A DNA stretch of 64,000 bases from Phytophthora quininea. Lineage: Eukaryota; Oomycota; Peronosporomycetes; Peronosporales; Peronosporaceae. The notes beneath the pieces are model-generated. The model was not told the origin of the DNA. It made no database searches and saw only the letters and a program-made list of their open reading frames with translations. The translations under genes were made by a program, and so were the position numbers. How positions within the stretch are numbered: position 1 is the first letter of the stretch; the number at the start of each line of letters is the position of its first letter. Below are positions 53,948 to 62,563 of this stretch, piece after piece. The DNA lies in contig JAAVTG010000014.1 in the NCBI GenBank assembly GCA_011947345.1, forward strand, positions 37,244 to 101,243. The letters run 5' to 3'.

Positions 53948-54835
53948 ATGGCCGGGGTGGCCGAGTTCCCTGCACTAGCACGAGCCAAGCGAGTTTTCCT
54001 GCAGAGACGACGAGACTCCAAGCAGCGCAGTCCTGCGAGATCGACGACAAGAGACGCAGAGCCGATTCAAGTCGAGAAGTACCAGCAGCAGCCAGAACGG
54101 CAAAGCTTTGGCTCGGAAACTACTCGACGGTGCACAGCTGCAGTCGTCAAGTTCTGTGCCGACTTTAACGAGCAATTGCGCATCGTCAGCAACGACGTGT
54201 TGCTGAGCAGCACTTCGGTGCGAAGAGAATACCAGAAAGAAGTGAACGCTCTCGAAGAGATCACATCCAAGCTTCTGGATGGACTAGTACAGCCGGTAAA
54301 AGAAGACAAAACCCGCCATTCCAAGGTGCGACTGCGATCCAGAAGGCCGTGCATCAAACTGCGTGTAGTGACGCAGCCTAAGCCAGTCCCGAAGGCTTCA
54401 CCAGCTCCTGCTATCCCTAGCCGAGCTCGTTTGCTGGCTCTCCACGCAGTTAAAGCCCACATCCTCCAGAGCTACGCTCGCTGCTATCTCTACCAGACCT
54501 TATACCCTGGCGGGTCGAGTCAATTCGCTGCAGCACTGCAGCTATCCCGTCGCTGTCGTCGAGCACGAGCTTTCCACTATTGGCGACAAGTCGTCCACCA
54601 AAGCGCCGCGTTCCGACGTCGTCGTCGTCTATCTCAACGACGCATTGCAGAGACTGCCACTTCTTGGGCTCGTAGTCGAGCACGACCACTCCTTCAAGAC
54701 GAAGGCAAGTTCGCCGTCGCCAAAGCCTTCCACAACGCCAAACTCGTCGCTCGTAGCTTCCAAACCTGGCTCCTTAAGCAGGACAGATTATCCACTTACC
54801 GGCGTGAGACCAAAGCTCCCGCAAGTCCCACGTAG
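53948..54835 (+). CDS. Basic helical protein, Sfi1/IQ-like, unknown function
   Basis: ATG 53948 (aaATGg) is preferred over the upstream in-frame 53834 because the protein then starts MAGVAEFPALARAKRVFLQR; 295 aa. It is Arg/Gln-rich and helical, with CAAVVKFCADFNEQLRIVSN-type heptads, a basic Pro linker, then repeated segments of the kind ARAFHYWRQVVHQSAAFRRR and KLVARSFQTWLLKQDR, spaced like Sfi1/IQ motifs that bind centrin or calmodulin. A role at basal bodies is inference. The next gene starts 82 bp after its stop. Confidence 0.65.
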   Translation: MAGVAEFPALARAKRVFLQRRRDSKQRSPARSTTRDAEPIQVEKYQQQPERQSFGSETTRRCTAAVVKFCADFNEQLRIVSNDVLLSSTSVRREYQKEVNALEEITSKLLDGLVQPVKEDKTRHSKVRLRSRRPCIKLRVVTQPKPVPKASPAPAIPSRARLLALHAVKAHILQSYARCYLYQTLYPGGSSQFAAALQLSRRCRRARAFHYWRQVVHQSAAFRRRRRLSQRRIAETATSWARSRARPLLQDEGKFAVAKAFHNAKLVARSFQTWLLKQDRLSTYRRETKAPASPT

Positions 54836-54917
54836 CGGCAGCTCCCTCCCCTCCTGGTCCATTCCAATGGCCAGTTTCTGAAGCAGATCATCCAGATATC
54901 GGAGACCGTGGCCCAGG

Positions 54918-55815
54918 ATGGCGAGTCCGAGCTCCCCCGCGACGGTGACGACGCGGGCGCGCTCCATCATGACTCTGGACGGGTACGTGAGTCGCGGTCA
55001 CGCCCCGCCGCCGACGGTGCCCCGGGACCACGAGATGCTGCAGGACTTTGCGGCGTATTTGGAGCTGCGGCTCAAGACCCAAAACATGTCGATCCTGCGC
55101 CGCATCTTCGCCGACTTTTTGAACGAACAGGAGAACACGCTGCTGCCCATGATGCAGCAGTGCGTGACGATCGTGACCATCTTCCCAGTGCTACGAACCA
55201 ACCCGAAACGATTGGACTTGGCCCAGACAATCCTCGCCAAACCGAAAGCTCCGTTGGATGGTCGCGGCTGCGTGTTTTACTACTTGCAGCTCCGTACGGC
55301 GACGAGGAACATGGCCGTGCTCAAGTATCTGTTCGACGAGTTCCTGAACCGCAGCGAAGGCAGACTGCTGGCCTTTGCTAAGCGAGGGAGTGAAGTGATC
55401 AGTGTCATCCCATTCGAGCTCCCCGAGCTGTGCAACAGGCACCGGTGTATCCCTCTGAGCAAGCGACGACCGCAGTGATGGTGAAGGTCGACGAACCTCC
55501 GCGAGCAAAAGAAGGCGCAAGAAAGTGGTGGGGAAGCTGCCGGATTTGACCGAGATGGATCGTGCAAGACAGCGCTCTGGCAGCATCACGACGACCATCA
55601 GCTCGCCGGAGAATGAAGAAGAACCCGAGCATGACTTTGCTGGTGATTCAGTGCTAGTACGTGCACGACCAAAGTCTGCAGCTGCAGCGGCAGACGTCGT
55701 GAATGGAGCTGAGGTAGCATTAGCGATTGTAAGTCCTAAGAAGCGCGGTAGGAAGAGAAGAGTGACATACAGGGCCAAACGAAAGCGAACAAGCGCAAAG
55801 GGAATAATCCCATGA
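54918..55815 (+). CDS. Unknown helical protein with basic nuclear-type tail, one apparent frame break
   Basis: From ATG 54918 the frame has two similar halves: DFAAYLELRLKTQNMSILRR to IFADFLNEQENTLLPMMQQC, and YYLQLRTATRNMAVLKYLFD to EFLNRSEGRLLAFAKRGSEV. Each is a helical ~55-residue unit followed by VTIVTIFPV or ISVIPFELP, so an internal duplication. It stops at 55478. In the next frame, from about 55450, SKRRRKKVVGKLPDLTEMD leads to a Ser/Glu-rich stretch and a basic end (KKRGRKRRVTYRAKRKR) at 55815, most likely the true C-terminus after a one-base break near 55465. No family recognised. A 31-nt gtgtat..gcag piece there would restore the frame but is too short for a normal intron. Confidence 0.6.
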
Positions 55816-56855
55816 GCGAGGCAACGCTCCACCGCCAAGAGGACTTAAAAGAGACTGCAGCCGATCGAGGCGCAGTCCCCTGGAAGGTGGTGTTCCGCAA
55901 CGTCCGAATACCATTCGATGAGAAGAAATACCCCAAGTTGGCGGGCAGATTGCACGCCTTCTGGCGCACCCACGCTCGCGCTGTGTGGGAACGGAGCTTC
56001 TGGCCGCCGATGTCTCACAAGACCGATCCTTTCCACTACAACGCGCGCAACAATCGACAGCTAACGGCCAAGAACGCGTTCGAGCACATTATCGTCGAGG
56101 CGTACAAGCAGTTGGGTCCCAAGTTCTTTGTCCAACTGGACGCCAAGCAGGAGCCTGGGTGGTGGTATCGCGGTCCCATCGTAGCGCTCTTCGCTCTGCA
56201 GGAGCTCAAGGGCGAAGCTGCCATGATGAAATACGTCGAGGACAACGTGCTGCTGCGGTTCCCAGACTGCAAGATGCCACTGCCGTTGAAGTCGCCCAAC
56301 TCGGGCGCCATCAAGAATCGCCACACCAGCTCCAGTCGGTCGATGTGGGCGAACTACCACTCCATTGCACCCATAGCACTGCAAGAAATCGCCGCGGTGA
56401 AAGCAGCGCAGCAAGCTAGTAATCCTCCGGACAAAGTGGGCTCGCCTGAAACTATCCAATCGGTGCAACAAGAAGGCGAACCAATACAAGCGAGCCAGCC
56501 AGAGCCCGAGCTCTCAAGTTCTGAAGCTTTGGCAACTTCAGATGCACCATTAATAGTTGAGGGTGCTGCTACGACACCATCTGAGCTGGCTCCGACCCCT
56601 ACAGAGAAAGAGGATGCAGTTGCTCAATGGTTTCCTCAAACTGTCGGCCCCGAGATTTCGGCGGCCGATCCAATCCATGAACCGAGCGCTGAGGTCCCAA
56701 AAGCCTCGCCCAGCAGGCATGAGAATGCAGTGGCGATCTTGGCGTCTACCCAGATGTCGAATGCAGTTGTTGTGCAGAGTGAGACTGAAAAGGAGACCAC
56801 TGCAACGGTGACTGCAGAGGCTGTGGCGACCACCATCGAGGAGAACAAGGAGTGA
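55812..56855 (+). CDS. Conserved-looking protein of unknown function (347 aa)
   Basis: ATG 55812 overlaps the preceding stop as ATGA. The N-terminal 190 residues look globular (VVFRNVRIPFDEKKYPKLAG, FWRTHARAVWERSFWPPMS, HIIVEAYKQLGPKFFVQLD, GWWYRGPIVALFALQELKG). The rest is a low-complexity Ala/Glu/Pro/Thr tail ending TIEENKE. I recognise no domain. The overlap with the upstream frame suggests either that the two belong to one transcript or gene, or that translation starts at a later ATG. Confidence 0.6.
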   Translation: MSEATLHRQEDLKETAADRGAVPWKVVFRNVRIPFDEKKYPKLAGRLHAFWRTHARAVWERSFWPPMSHKTDPFHYNARNNRQLTAKNAFEHIIVEAYKQLGPKFFVQLDAKQEPGWWYRGPIVALFALQELKGEAAMMKYVEDNVLLRFPDCKMPLPLKSPNSGAIKNRHTSSSRSMWANYHSIAPIALQEIAAVKAAQQASNPPDKVGSPETIQSVQQEGEPIQASQPEPELSSSEALATSDAPLIVEGAATTPSELAPTPTEKEDAVAQWFPQTVGPEISAADPIHEPSAEVPKASPSRHENAVAILASTQMSNAVVVQSETEKETTATVTAEAVATTIEENKE

Positions 56856-57220
56856 AGAAATATGCTGGGAAGACGGTGGGATCGTCACAAGTTTTGTGTA
56901 AAAGCTCTATGAGCTTTCTCTTGGTAAATATGTTAATGGATTTCAAACTGTGCAGTGCTTGATGTCTGTCAAAAGGCAACTTTTCTTCAAGTTGAAGTTG
57001 TGTACCCTGTTTTCGGTACTTTCGGGGAGTTACGAAGATCCTGGAAGACTTCCAACAGTCGCGGTTCAGCACTTCCGGTCGGCGCGCCGTGCGTCTGTCC
57101 TCGGGCACACCTTTCATCGTTCTCCACGGCCTTCAGTAGCGCAGACAAACAGCTTCAATCCGTGCAAGGTCCGGTCAGCCACCCTTACGTCCCCACCGAG
57201 TAATCGTCCTTTAAAGAAAC
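56856..57220. promoter_or_regulatory. Intergenic region upstream of the G-beta gene
   Basis: 365 bp without coding content. It should hold the G-beta promoter. A weak initiator-like tcatcgttct stands near 57115 and the leader before the ATG is A-rich (tttaaagaaacATG). No firm element call. Confidence 0.45.
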
Positions 57221-58255
57221 ATGTCGGACGCCGCCGAGCTCAAGAAGAAGTGCGAGAGTCTCAAGGAGACGATTGAGAAGACGCGCGAGGCCAAAGCAGA
57301 TGGAGGTTTCTCGTCCACCAACTCCAGTGCCAGCGCCAAGGCGATCCCAGCCCCACCCAAATGCCGACGCCTGCTAAAGGGCCACTTTGGTAAGATCTAC
57401 GCCATGCAATGGGGAGGCGACTCCACCAGCCTGGTGAGCGCCTCCCAGGACGGCAAACTCATCGTCTGGAACGCTCAGACCACCAACAAGATCCAGGCCA
57501 TCCCGCTACGTTCCAGTTGGGTCATGACCTGCGCTTTTGAGCAGAAGCAGCGCAACATGGTGGCCTGTGGAGGCCTCGACAACCTCTGCAGCATCTTCCA
57601 TCTGAGCCAAGCGCAGGTCATGCGAGCCACCAAAGAGCTGGCAGCTCACGATGGGTACTTGAGCTGCTGCCGCTTCATTGACGAAGCGAGCATCGTGACC
57701 AGCTCCGGCGACTCCAACTGCATCCTTTGGGATGTCGAAAGCGGCGAAGTCAAGACGACTTTCCGTGAACACTCGGGAGATGTCATGAGTGTGAGCATCA
57801 ATCCGCACAACCCGAGCATGTTCATCTCCGGGTCCTGTGACTCGACGGCCAAAGTGTGGGATATCCGCACGGGTAAGACCACGCACACGTTCCAAGGACA
57901 CGAGTCCGACATCAACTCGGTCGACTTCTTCCCGAACGGGAACGCGCTGGGCACAGGCTCCGACGACTCTAGTTGCAGACTGTTCGACCTCCGAGCGTAC
58001 GGCGAGCTCAACAACTTTAGCAACGACAAGATCCTGTGCGGCATCACGTCCGTGAGCTTCTCTAAGTCCGGACGGTTCCTGTTCGCTGGCTACGACGACT
58101 ACAACTGCTACTGCTGGGACGTACTGAGCACCACGGGAGCGCACATCTACCAACTAGCCGGCCACGAGAACCGCGTATCTTGCCTGGGAGTCAACCCCGC
58201 CGGTCAGGCACTGTGCACAGGAAGCTGGGACACGCTACTCAAGATTTGGGCCTAG
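57221..58255 (+). CDS. GPB1: Heterotrimeric G-protein beta subunit
   Basis: 344 aa in one exon, the usual length. An N-terminal helix ([20 protein letters not shown]) pairs with G-gamma, followed by seven WD40 blades: [90 protein letters not shown], and the canonical end [11 protein letters not shown]. It couples receptors to effectors at the plasma membrane. In P. infestans the single G-beta gene is needed for sporangium formation (established knowledge). Start chosen at aaacATGt. Convergent with the EF-hand gene, 104 bp apart. Confidence 0.95.
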   Translation: MSDAAELKKKCESLKETIEKTREAKADGGFSSTNSSASAKAIPAPPKCRRLLKGHFGKIYAMQWGGDSTSLVSASQDGKLIVWNAQTTNKIQAIPLRSSWVMTCAFEQKQRNMVACGGLDNLCSIFHLSQAQVMRATKELAAHDGYLSCCRFIDEASIVTSSGDSNCILWDVESGEVKTTFREHSGDVMSVSINPHNPSMFISGSCDSTAKVWDIRTGKTTHTFQGHESDINSVDFFPNGNALGTGSDDSSCRLFDLRAYGELNNFSNDKILCGITSVSFSKSGRFLFAGYDDYNCYCWDVLSTTGAHIYQLAGHENRVSCLGVNPAGQALCTGSWDTLLKIWA

Positions 58256-58359
58256 AAGGGCTCCTTCATTTCAGCCGAAAGCAGTTCATCGCATAGGGGG
58301 AAGCAACATGATGAGGACTGTAGCAGTAAGAAGCATTTTATATCAGTTCCATTTTACTT

Positions 58360-59967
58360 TTACTCGTCGATCTCATGGTCTTGAATGTACGTTTTCGTTT
58401 GAACAAGATACTGCTCGAGGTAGGCCAAATGCTGGCGGAATTCGTACCATTCCACGCGCTGTAACTGGTTCAGTTCGAGGTCTTCCATCACTTCTTTCGC
58501 TAGCTGGGCAACCACAACACCAACTGATGAAAACCTCGACGAGTTGGCTCGCTCTTGGGTAGTCAAATCTCCCCCATGCAGACTCAACTGGCGCAACAGT
58601 TTTTGCCGCTTTAACTCGTGCCAAATGGTCGGCGAATGCAACGACCAAACCAGCTTGGAGTTCCGACGGCGAAATCATCGCGTCGCCTTTGAGATCAGCC
58701 GTAGCGAATAGTAAATGTAGTTGAGTAGCAAACGATTGACTTCCAGTTTGTCTATCAACTTCGAGAGCGCAGGAAATCCAAGTCATAGCGTTGAGATTAC
58801 CGTCGTGAGCTGGATCCAACGCATTCTTAAAGCAGTCGACCACAGTATCGCTCGGTTCTGATCCACGCAGCAGCCACACTAATACTTTGAGGTATATAAT
58901 ATGGATCAAGTGCTCGTCATCGTCATCTGCTGCCAGGAACGCCACGAACGGCGTCATGACTAGGCAGAAAGTGTCCAAGGAAATTAGACTCCCAGTCTCC
59001 ATTGTCCGTAGTAAATACCCGACTTCATGTTGCTCGGCTGCTGAGCAGTGACGCTGAATGATCTCCTCGCAAATATCTACTGGACAGAGGTAGCTACACT
59101 GTCCGCCCTTGGTCACTTGATGCTCAGCGAAATTAACAAACGTCGTGCAGATTTCCTTCATCATCAGGTCGCACTGTATTTGGTTCTCGTAGATCACACG
59201 CGTGTCTGTAAACTTGGATAGATAGGCCAGGACGCTCGTCTCGTTCAAGGCCCAGTGAGAAAATTCCTCTAGTGAGATATGTCCGCTGTGATTGCCGTCG
59301 ATCTTGGCAAACGCATTCGTCGCAAGTGCTTCTAAAGTGTCCGTAGCAGGCCGAGGCAATCCCAAAACTTTGCACAGTCCACGAGTCGTGCAGAGCAGGA
59401 GAAGCACCAATTCATGTTCAGAGATCTCTTTGGAGTGGTCAAAGTCAAAGAGCTCGAACAAGAGCGGGATCTTCTCCTCGATATTGGCACTGCAGTACAC
59501 GATAATGACTGCAAACACTTCCATCGCATCCACCTACAGAGTACAAGAGGAATGTCTATCATTTGTAATTGGAAAGCAGACCATAGGCTACCTACCTGAC
59601 CAACTTGCCATGAATCGAACAATTCGAAGTGCTCGAGAGGATCTTCACATACCAGACCGAAGATCTCGTCAAACTCTTCCTGCGTGACCGTCATCTTGTC
59701 GCCCACAGTGGCTTGTAAAGCATCAAATCCCTCTTTCGCTTCCAAATAGCTATCGATAGTAGCTAACCACAATAAATTCACAGTGCGTAAGCGTCTACCT
59801 GTCCATTGATCAGCTGCCTAACCCACCTGCTTTGTATTCCTAAAGTCATGATGCCGTTAGCAACTTCCTGTATGGACCGGCAATCAAACTCATAAATGTC
59901 TTACCTTGAGCACGGGGTCATCACTCACGAGTGGCTCTGTCGACTCGAGGTTTAGTGTATTCCCCAT
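58360..59967 (-). CDS. Multi-EF-hand protein, putatively N-myristoylated, three exons
   Basis: Exon 1 59967-59905 (MGNTLNLESTEPLVSDDPVL; Gly2/Asn3 fit N-myristoylation), intron 59818-59904 (87 nt), exon 2 59817-59596, intron 59534-59595 (62 nt), exon 3 from 59533; all GT-AG and in phase. EF-hands: FELFDFDHSKEISEHEL and AFAKIDGNHSGHISLEEF with complete D-x-D/N-x-S-x-x-x-x-x-x-E loops, and weaker ones at LDPAHDGNLNA and ATADLKGDAMISPSEL. In the ggggg run near 58572 the frame shifts by one, after which LTTQERANSSRFSSVGVVVA to YIQDHEIDE ends at 58360. Without the shift it would end at 58373 with an unlikely tail. About 485 aa. A calcium sensor at a membrane is inferred. Confidence 0.8.
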
Positions 59968-60034
59968 CGTCGAAGCTCCTCCGTAACGACCTGGGCCTAC
60001 CGACTGCTCAGCCACTTCAAAAGTACTTTTCGAG
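59968..60034. promoter_or_regulatory. 67-bp divergent promoter
   Basis: Only 67 bp separate the ATGs of the EF-hand gene (minus) and the TSNAXIP1-like gene (plus), so transcription must start within or inside the neighbouring leader. The imperfect palindrome aaaagtactttt at about 60019-60030 lies next to the plus ATG. Co-expression is inferred. Confidence 0.6.
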
Positions 60035-62518
60035 ATGGATTTTGTCGGCATTGGAATTGCGAACCCGCCACCTCGACGCCCAGCGCATAATAAACCAAAC
60101 GCCGCCGCCAGCTCCTCGCTACCGCCTCTACTTCCTGCAGGTTCCGATTTCGCTGCCACTTTGCTGTCTCCACGGCGCCATGGCGACGAATTCTCTCCAC
60201 ATTCCCCAAGAAGCGAAAGTTGGTGTCATCTCGACAAGCCACAGCAACAAACAGCACAAGTGGCGTCGTGGCCACTAACGTTTGGCCCTGGAAGTCCGAG
60301 ACGAGGCCAAACCGACTCAACCGCTGACCTCGACGCGTTCTCGCCGATATCGCCCAAAGTTCAGAAGCTCCACACTCGAACTCGAATGGTAGACGACAGT
60401 CGAACGCGTCCAGCATTACTTCAAGAGCTACAGAGTTTCTTACATGCTGAGCTTGATGGTGATAAACCTGGGAAGAACGAACCGAATTTACGGAGACTGC
60501 AAGTCGTTCGAGAAGCGCTGAACCGACTGATCACCGGCTTTAGTGTCTACGCTCCAGTGTTGATGCGAATCCGTGATGAATACGAACACGCCGTGGAGTC
60601 GCTACACGCCAAGAGTTTGATGGTTCCGGGACTTCATACTCGACTTCAAAGTGTGGAAACGCATTGTCTACGACAGCTCAGCACTTGCAGTGTGGAAGCC
60701 AAGGCTCGGTCGTTAAAACTTAAGCGACGACTTGCTGAGACGCAGGGGCTTTTAGCTGCTAGCGCGGCGGAGAATGCCCGGCTTACAACAGCTTTAAAGG
60801 TTGAAAAAGAAAATGTCAAGATAGTGGAGAGTAAATTGGAAGAAGTGCAGCGGTCGACGATGGTGTTGGCGAGTAGCATCCGTCGCCATGACGAGAGCCT
60901 TCGAGCGGGTCATGAACGGCAATTGGAAGACGCTCGAGCGCTGCAGAAAGTGACTGCAAGATATTACCACGCTTGTGATGAGCTGGCCGAGTTGAAACAA
61001 ACGATTGCTTCGTTGGAAGAGCAAGGTAATGGCGAACATGTTGCTGCTGATAAGAACACGATTGTGTTGTTGACTCGTGAGATCCAAGACCTCAGTGCAG
61101 CTCTTGCAGTCAAAGCTGCAGACTCGAACCGATTGACTTCCAATCAAGAAAACGAGGACAGCAAGCACATCGCTTTGAACCACGCCTTCATCGGCGCTAT
61201 GGACAACAATGGGGTCGCTTTAGAGCTGCCTGAATTGATGCATATCATCTCCAGCGCACTGTCAATTCCCGAAGGTATCCACACGACTGCGACGATGATT
61301 TCCCACCGATTACGACAAGCTCAACAGCAGCAATTTGCGCTTCTAGCTCCGAAGGTTCCAGCAGGAGAGCACAATCCTTTGATATTTATCACGGAGCCGG
61401 CAGAGATCGTGGAATTCAACGCCAACTCAGCTGAACAAGTTTTACGATTCGTGACGCCGTCGACAGCATCCAGTGGCGATTTTCTTCCTGGTCGAGGTCT
61501 AGGCAGCGACGTTCCGCAGTACTTACAGCACGACGGGTTGTTAAGGAATCTCTTCTTCCCACGGTCCAAAATTGAGCAGATTGTGTCTCAAGTTTGGGAC
61601 CAAGTGGACGAACAATCGCGAGCTTCTCATAACCGAGGAGCGAACCGAAATCCTGAAGTTACTGCACTTGGAGCTACCCCTGGCGTCTCGATATTAAACG
61701 TGGCGTTAGAACGATTTTTAAACCGCTGTCGAGCGGAGCGATTACAGTTTGCTTACAATTTTCTAGTGGGGTTGGAGCGCTTCAGCTCGCAGTCCAGCAC
61801 CTGTCGCCTCTTCCACCTCGTTCTCAACCAAGAACTTCCTGTCGAAGCTCGCAGTGATCACACGCGTGAACTTACGAAACTTCACGACGCGTTAGTCGTT
61901 GTAGATCGAGACCGACACTTCTCAAACGAAGCGAATGAAGAGACTTCGACGATGCCTCCTGGCAGAGTGTCGCTAGCGGATGTGGTGCGGACTCTGCGCC
62001 TTACCTTCCCGTGGAAATCCGACGCTGCGTTGAGTCAACTACATCGAGCGTTACTGTACGATCTACGAGGCCAACAACAAGTGGACTACGCTACATTGTT
62101 GACTCATGTGCCTCACGTAGCAGGCACCAACGGAGCAAAACCTGGTGCTGACGTTCGTTCGAAACCAGCCCTTGCAAAATGGCAGTTTGCCGAGTGTCTG
62201 AAGATGCAGCGACTTGATGATCTCCTCGCGTTTCGACAGCATCTCCAACGCCAAATTCGACGGCATATACTCGATGAGAATGAACTTGTCAGTGCGCAGA
62301 TGATCTCACTGCACGACCTTCGAGGCTGCTTGCAATCTGCAGACCCGGCGATGGCTGAACAAGATGCTACGAAAATCTTAACGGGAGTGTCAGGGCTCAG
62401 CGCTCGGGAGCTTCTTACCCACGACGACATGATGCTAGACGTTCGACAAGTGCTGCAACGTCTTCCAACAATGCTACTGAGTCCTGCTGGTCGGTTTGGT
62501 GAGATAAAATCTCAATAG
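60035..62518 (+). CDS. TSNAXIP1-like coiled-coil protein (cilium/flagellum type)
   Basis: 827 aa, one exon. Residues 1-120 are disordered and Pro/Ser-rich. Residues ~125-190 (LLQELQSFLHAELDGDKPGK ... LRRLQVVREALNRLITGF and PVLMRIRDEYEHAVESL) match the N-terminal domain of translin-associated factor X-interacting protein 1, a family found in flagellated eukaryotes. Residues ~200-350 form a long coiled coil. The C-terminal half is globular without a domain I recognise (AKWQFAECLKMQRLDDLLAF; LTHDDMMLDVRQVLQRLP). A zoospore flagellum role is inferred. Shares its promoter with the EF-hand gene. Its stop lies 45 bp from the convergent next gene. Confidence 0.82.
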   Translation: MDFVGIGIANPPPRRPAHNKPNAAASSSLPPLLPAGSDFAATLLSPRRHGDEFSPHSPRSESWCHLDKPQQQTAQVASWPLTFGPGSPRRGQTDSTADLDAFSPISPKVQKLHTRTRMVDDSRTRPALLQELQSFLHAELDGDKPGKNEPNLRRLQVVREALNRLITGFSVYAPVLMRIRDEYEHAVESLHAKSLMVPGLHTRLQSVETHCLRQLSTCSVEAKARSLKLKRRLAETQGLLAASAAENARLTTALKVEKENVKIVESKLEEVQRSTMVLASSIRRHDESLRAGHERQLEDARALQKVTARYYHACDELAELKQTIASLEEQGNGEHVAADKNTIVLLTREIQDLSAALAVKAADSNRLTSNQENEDSKHIALNHAFIGAMDNNGVALELPELMHIISSALSIPEGIHTTATMISHRLRQAQQQQFALLAPKVPAGEHNPLIFITEPAEIVEFNANSAEQVLRFVTPSTASSGDFLPGRGLGSDVPQYLQHDGLLRNLFFPRSKIEQIVSQVWDQVDEQSRASHNRGANRNPEVTALGATPGVSILNVALERFLNRCRAERLQFAYNFLVGLERFSSQSSTCRLFHLVLNQELPVEARSDHTRELTKLHDALVVVDRDRHFSNEANEETSTMPPGRVSLADVVRTLRLTFPWKSDAALSQLHRALLYDLRGQQQVDYATLLTHVPHVAGTNGAKPGADVRSKPALAKWQFAECLKMQRLDDLLAFRQHLQRQIRRHILDENELVSAQMISLHDLRGCLQSADPAMAEQDATKILTGVSGLSARELLTHDDMMLDVRQVLQRLPTMLLSPAGRFGEIKSQ

Positions 62519-62563
62519 CAAGGAAATGAATTCATACATTCGAGTTAGTGTCGGTCTCGATAG

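Noticed and set aside
55434..55464. 31-nt intron (gtgtat...gcag) restoring the frame
   Set aside because: Far shorter than the 56-87 nt introns seen elsewhere in the window; a one-base error is simpler.
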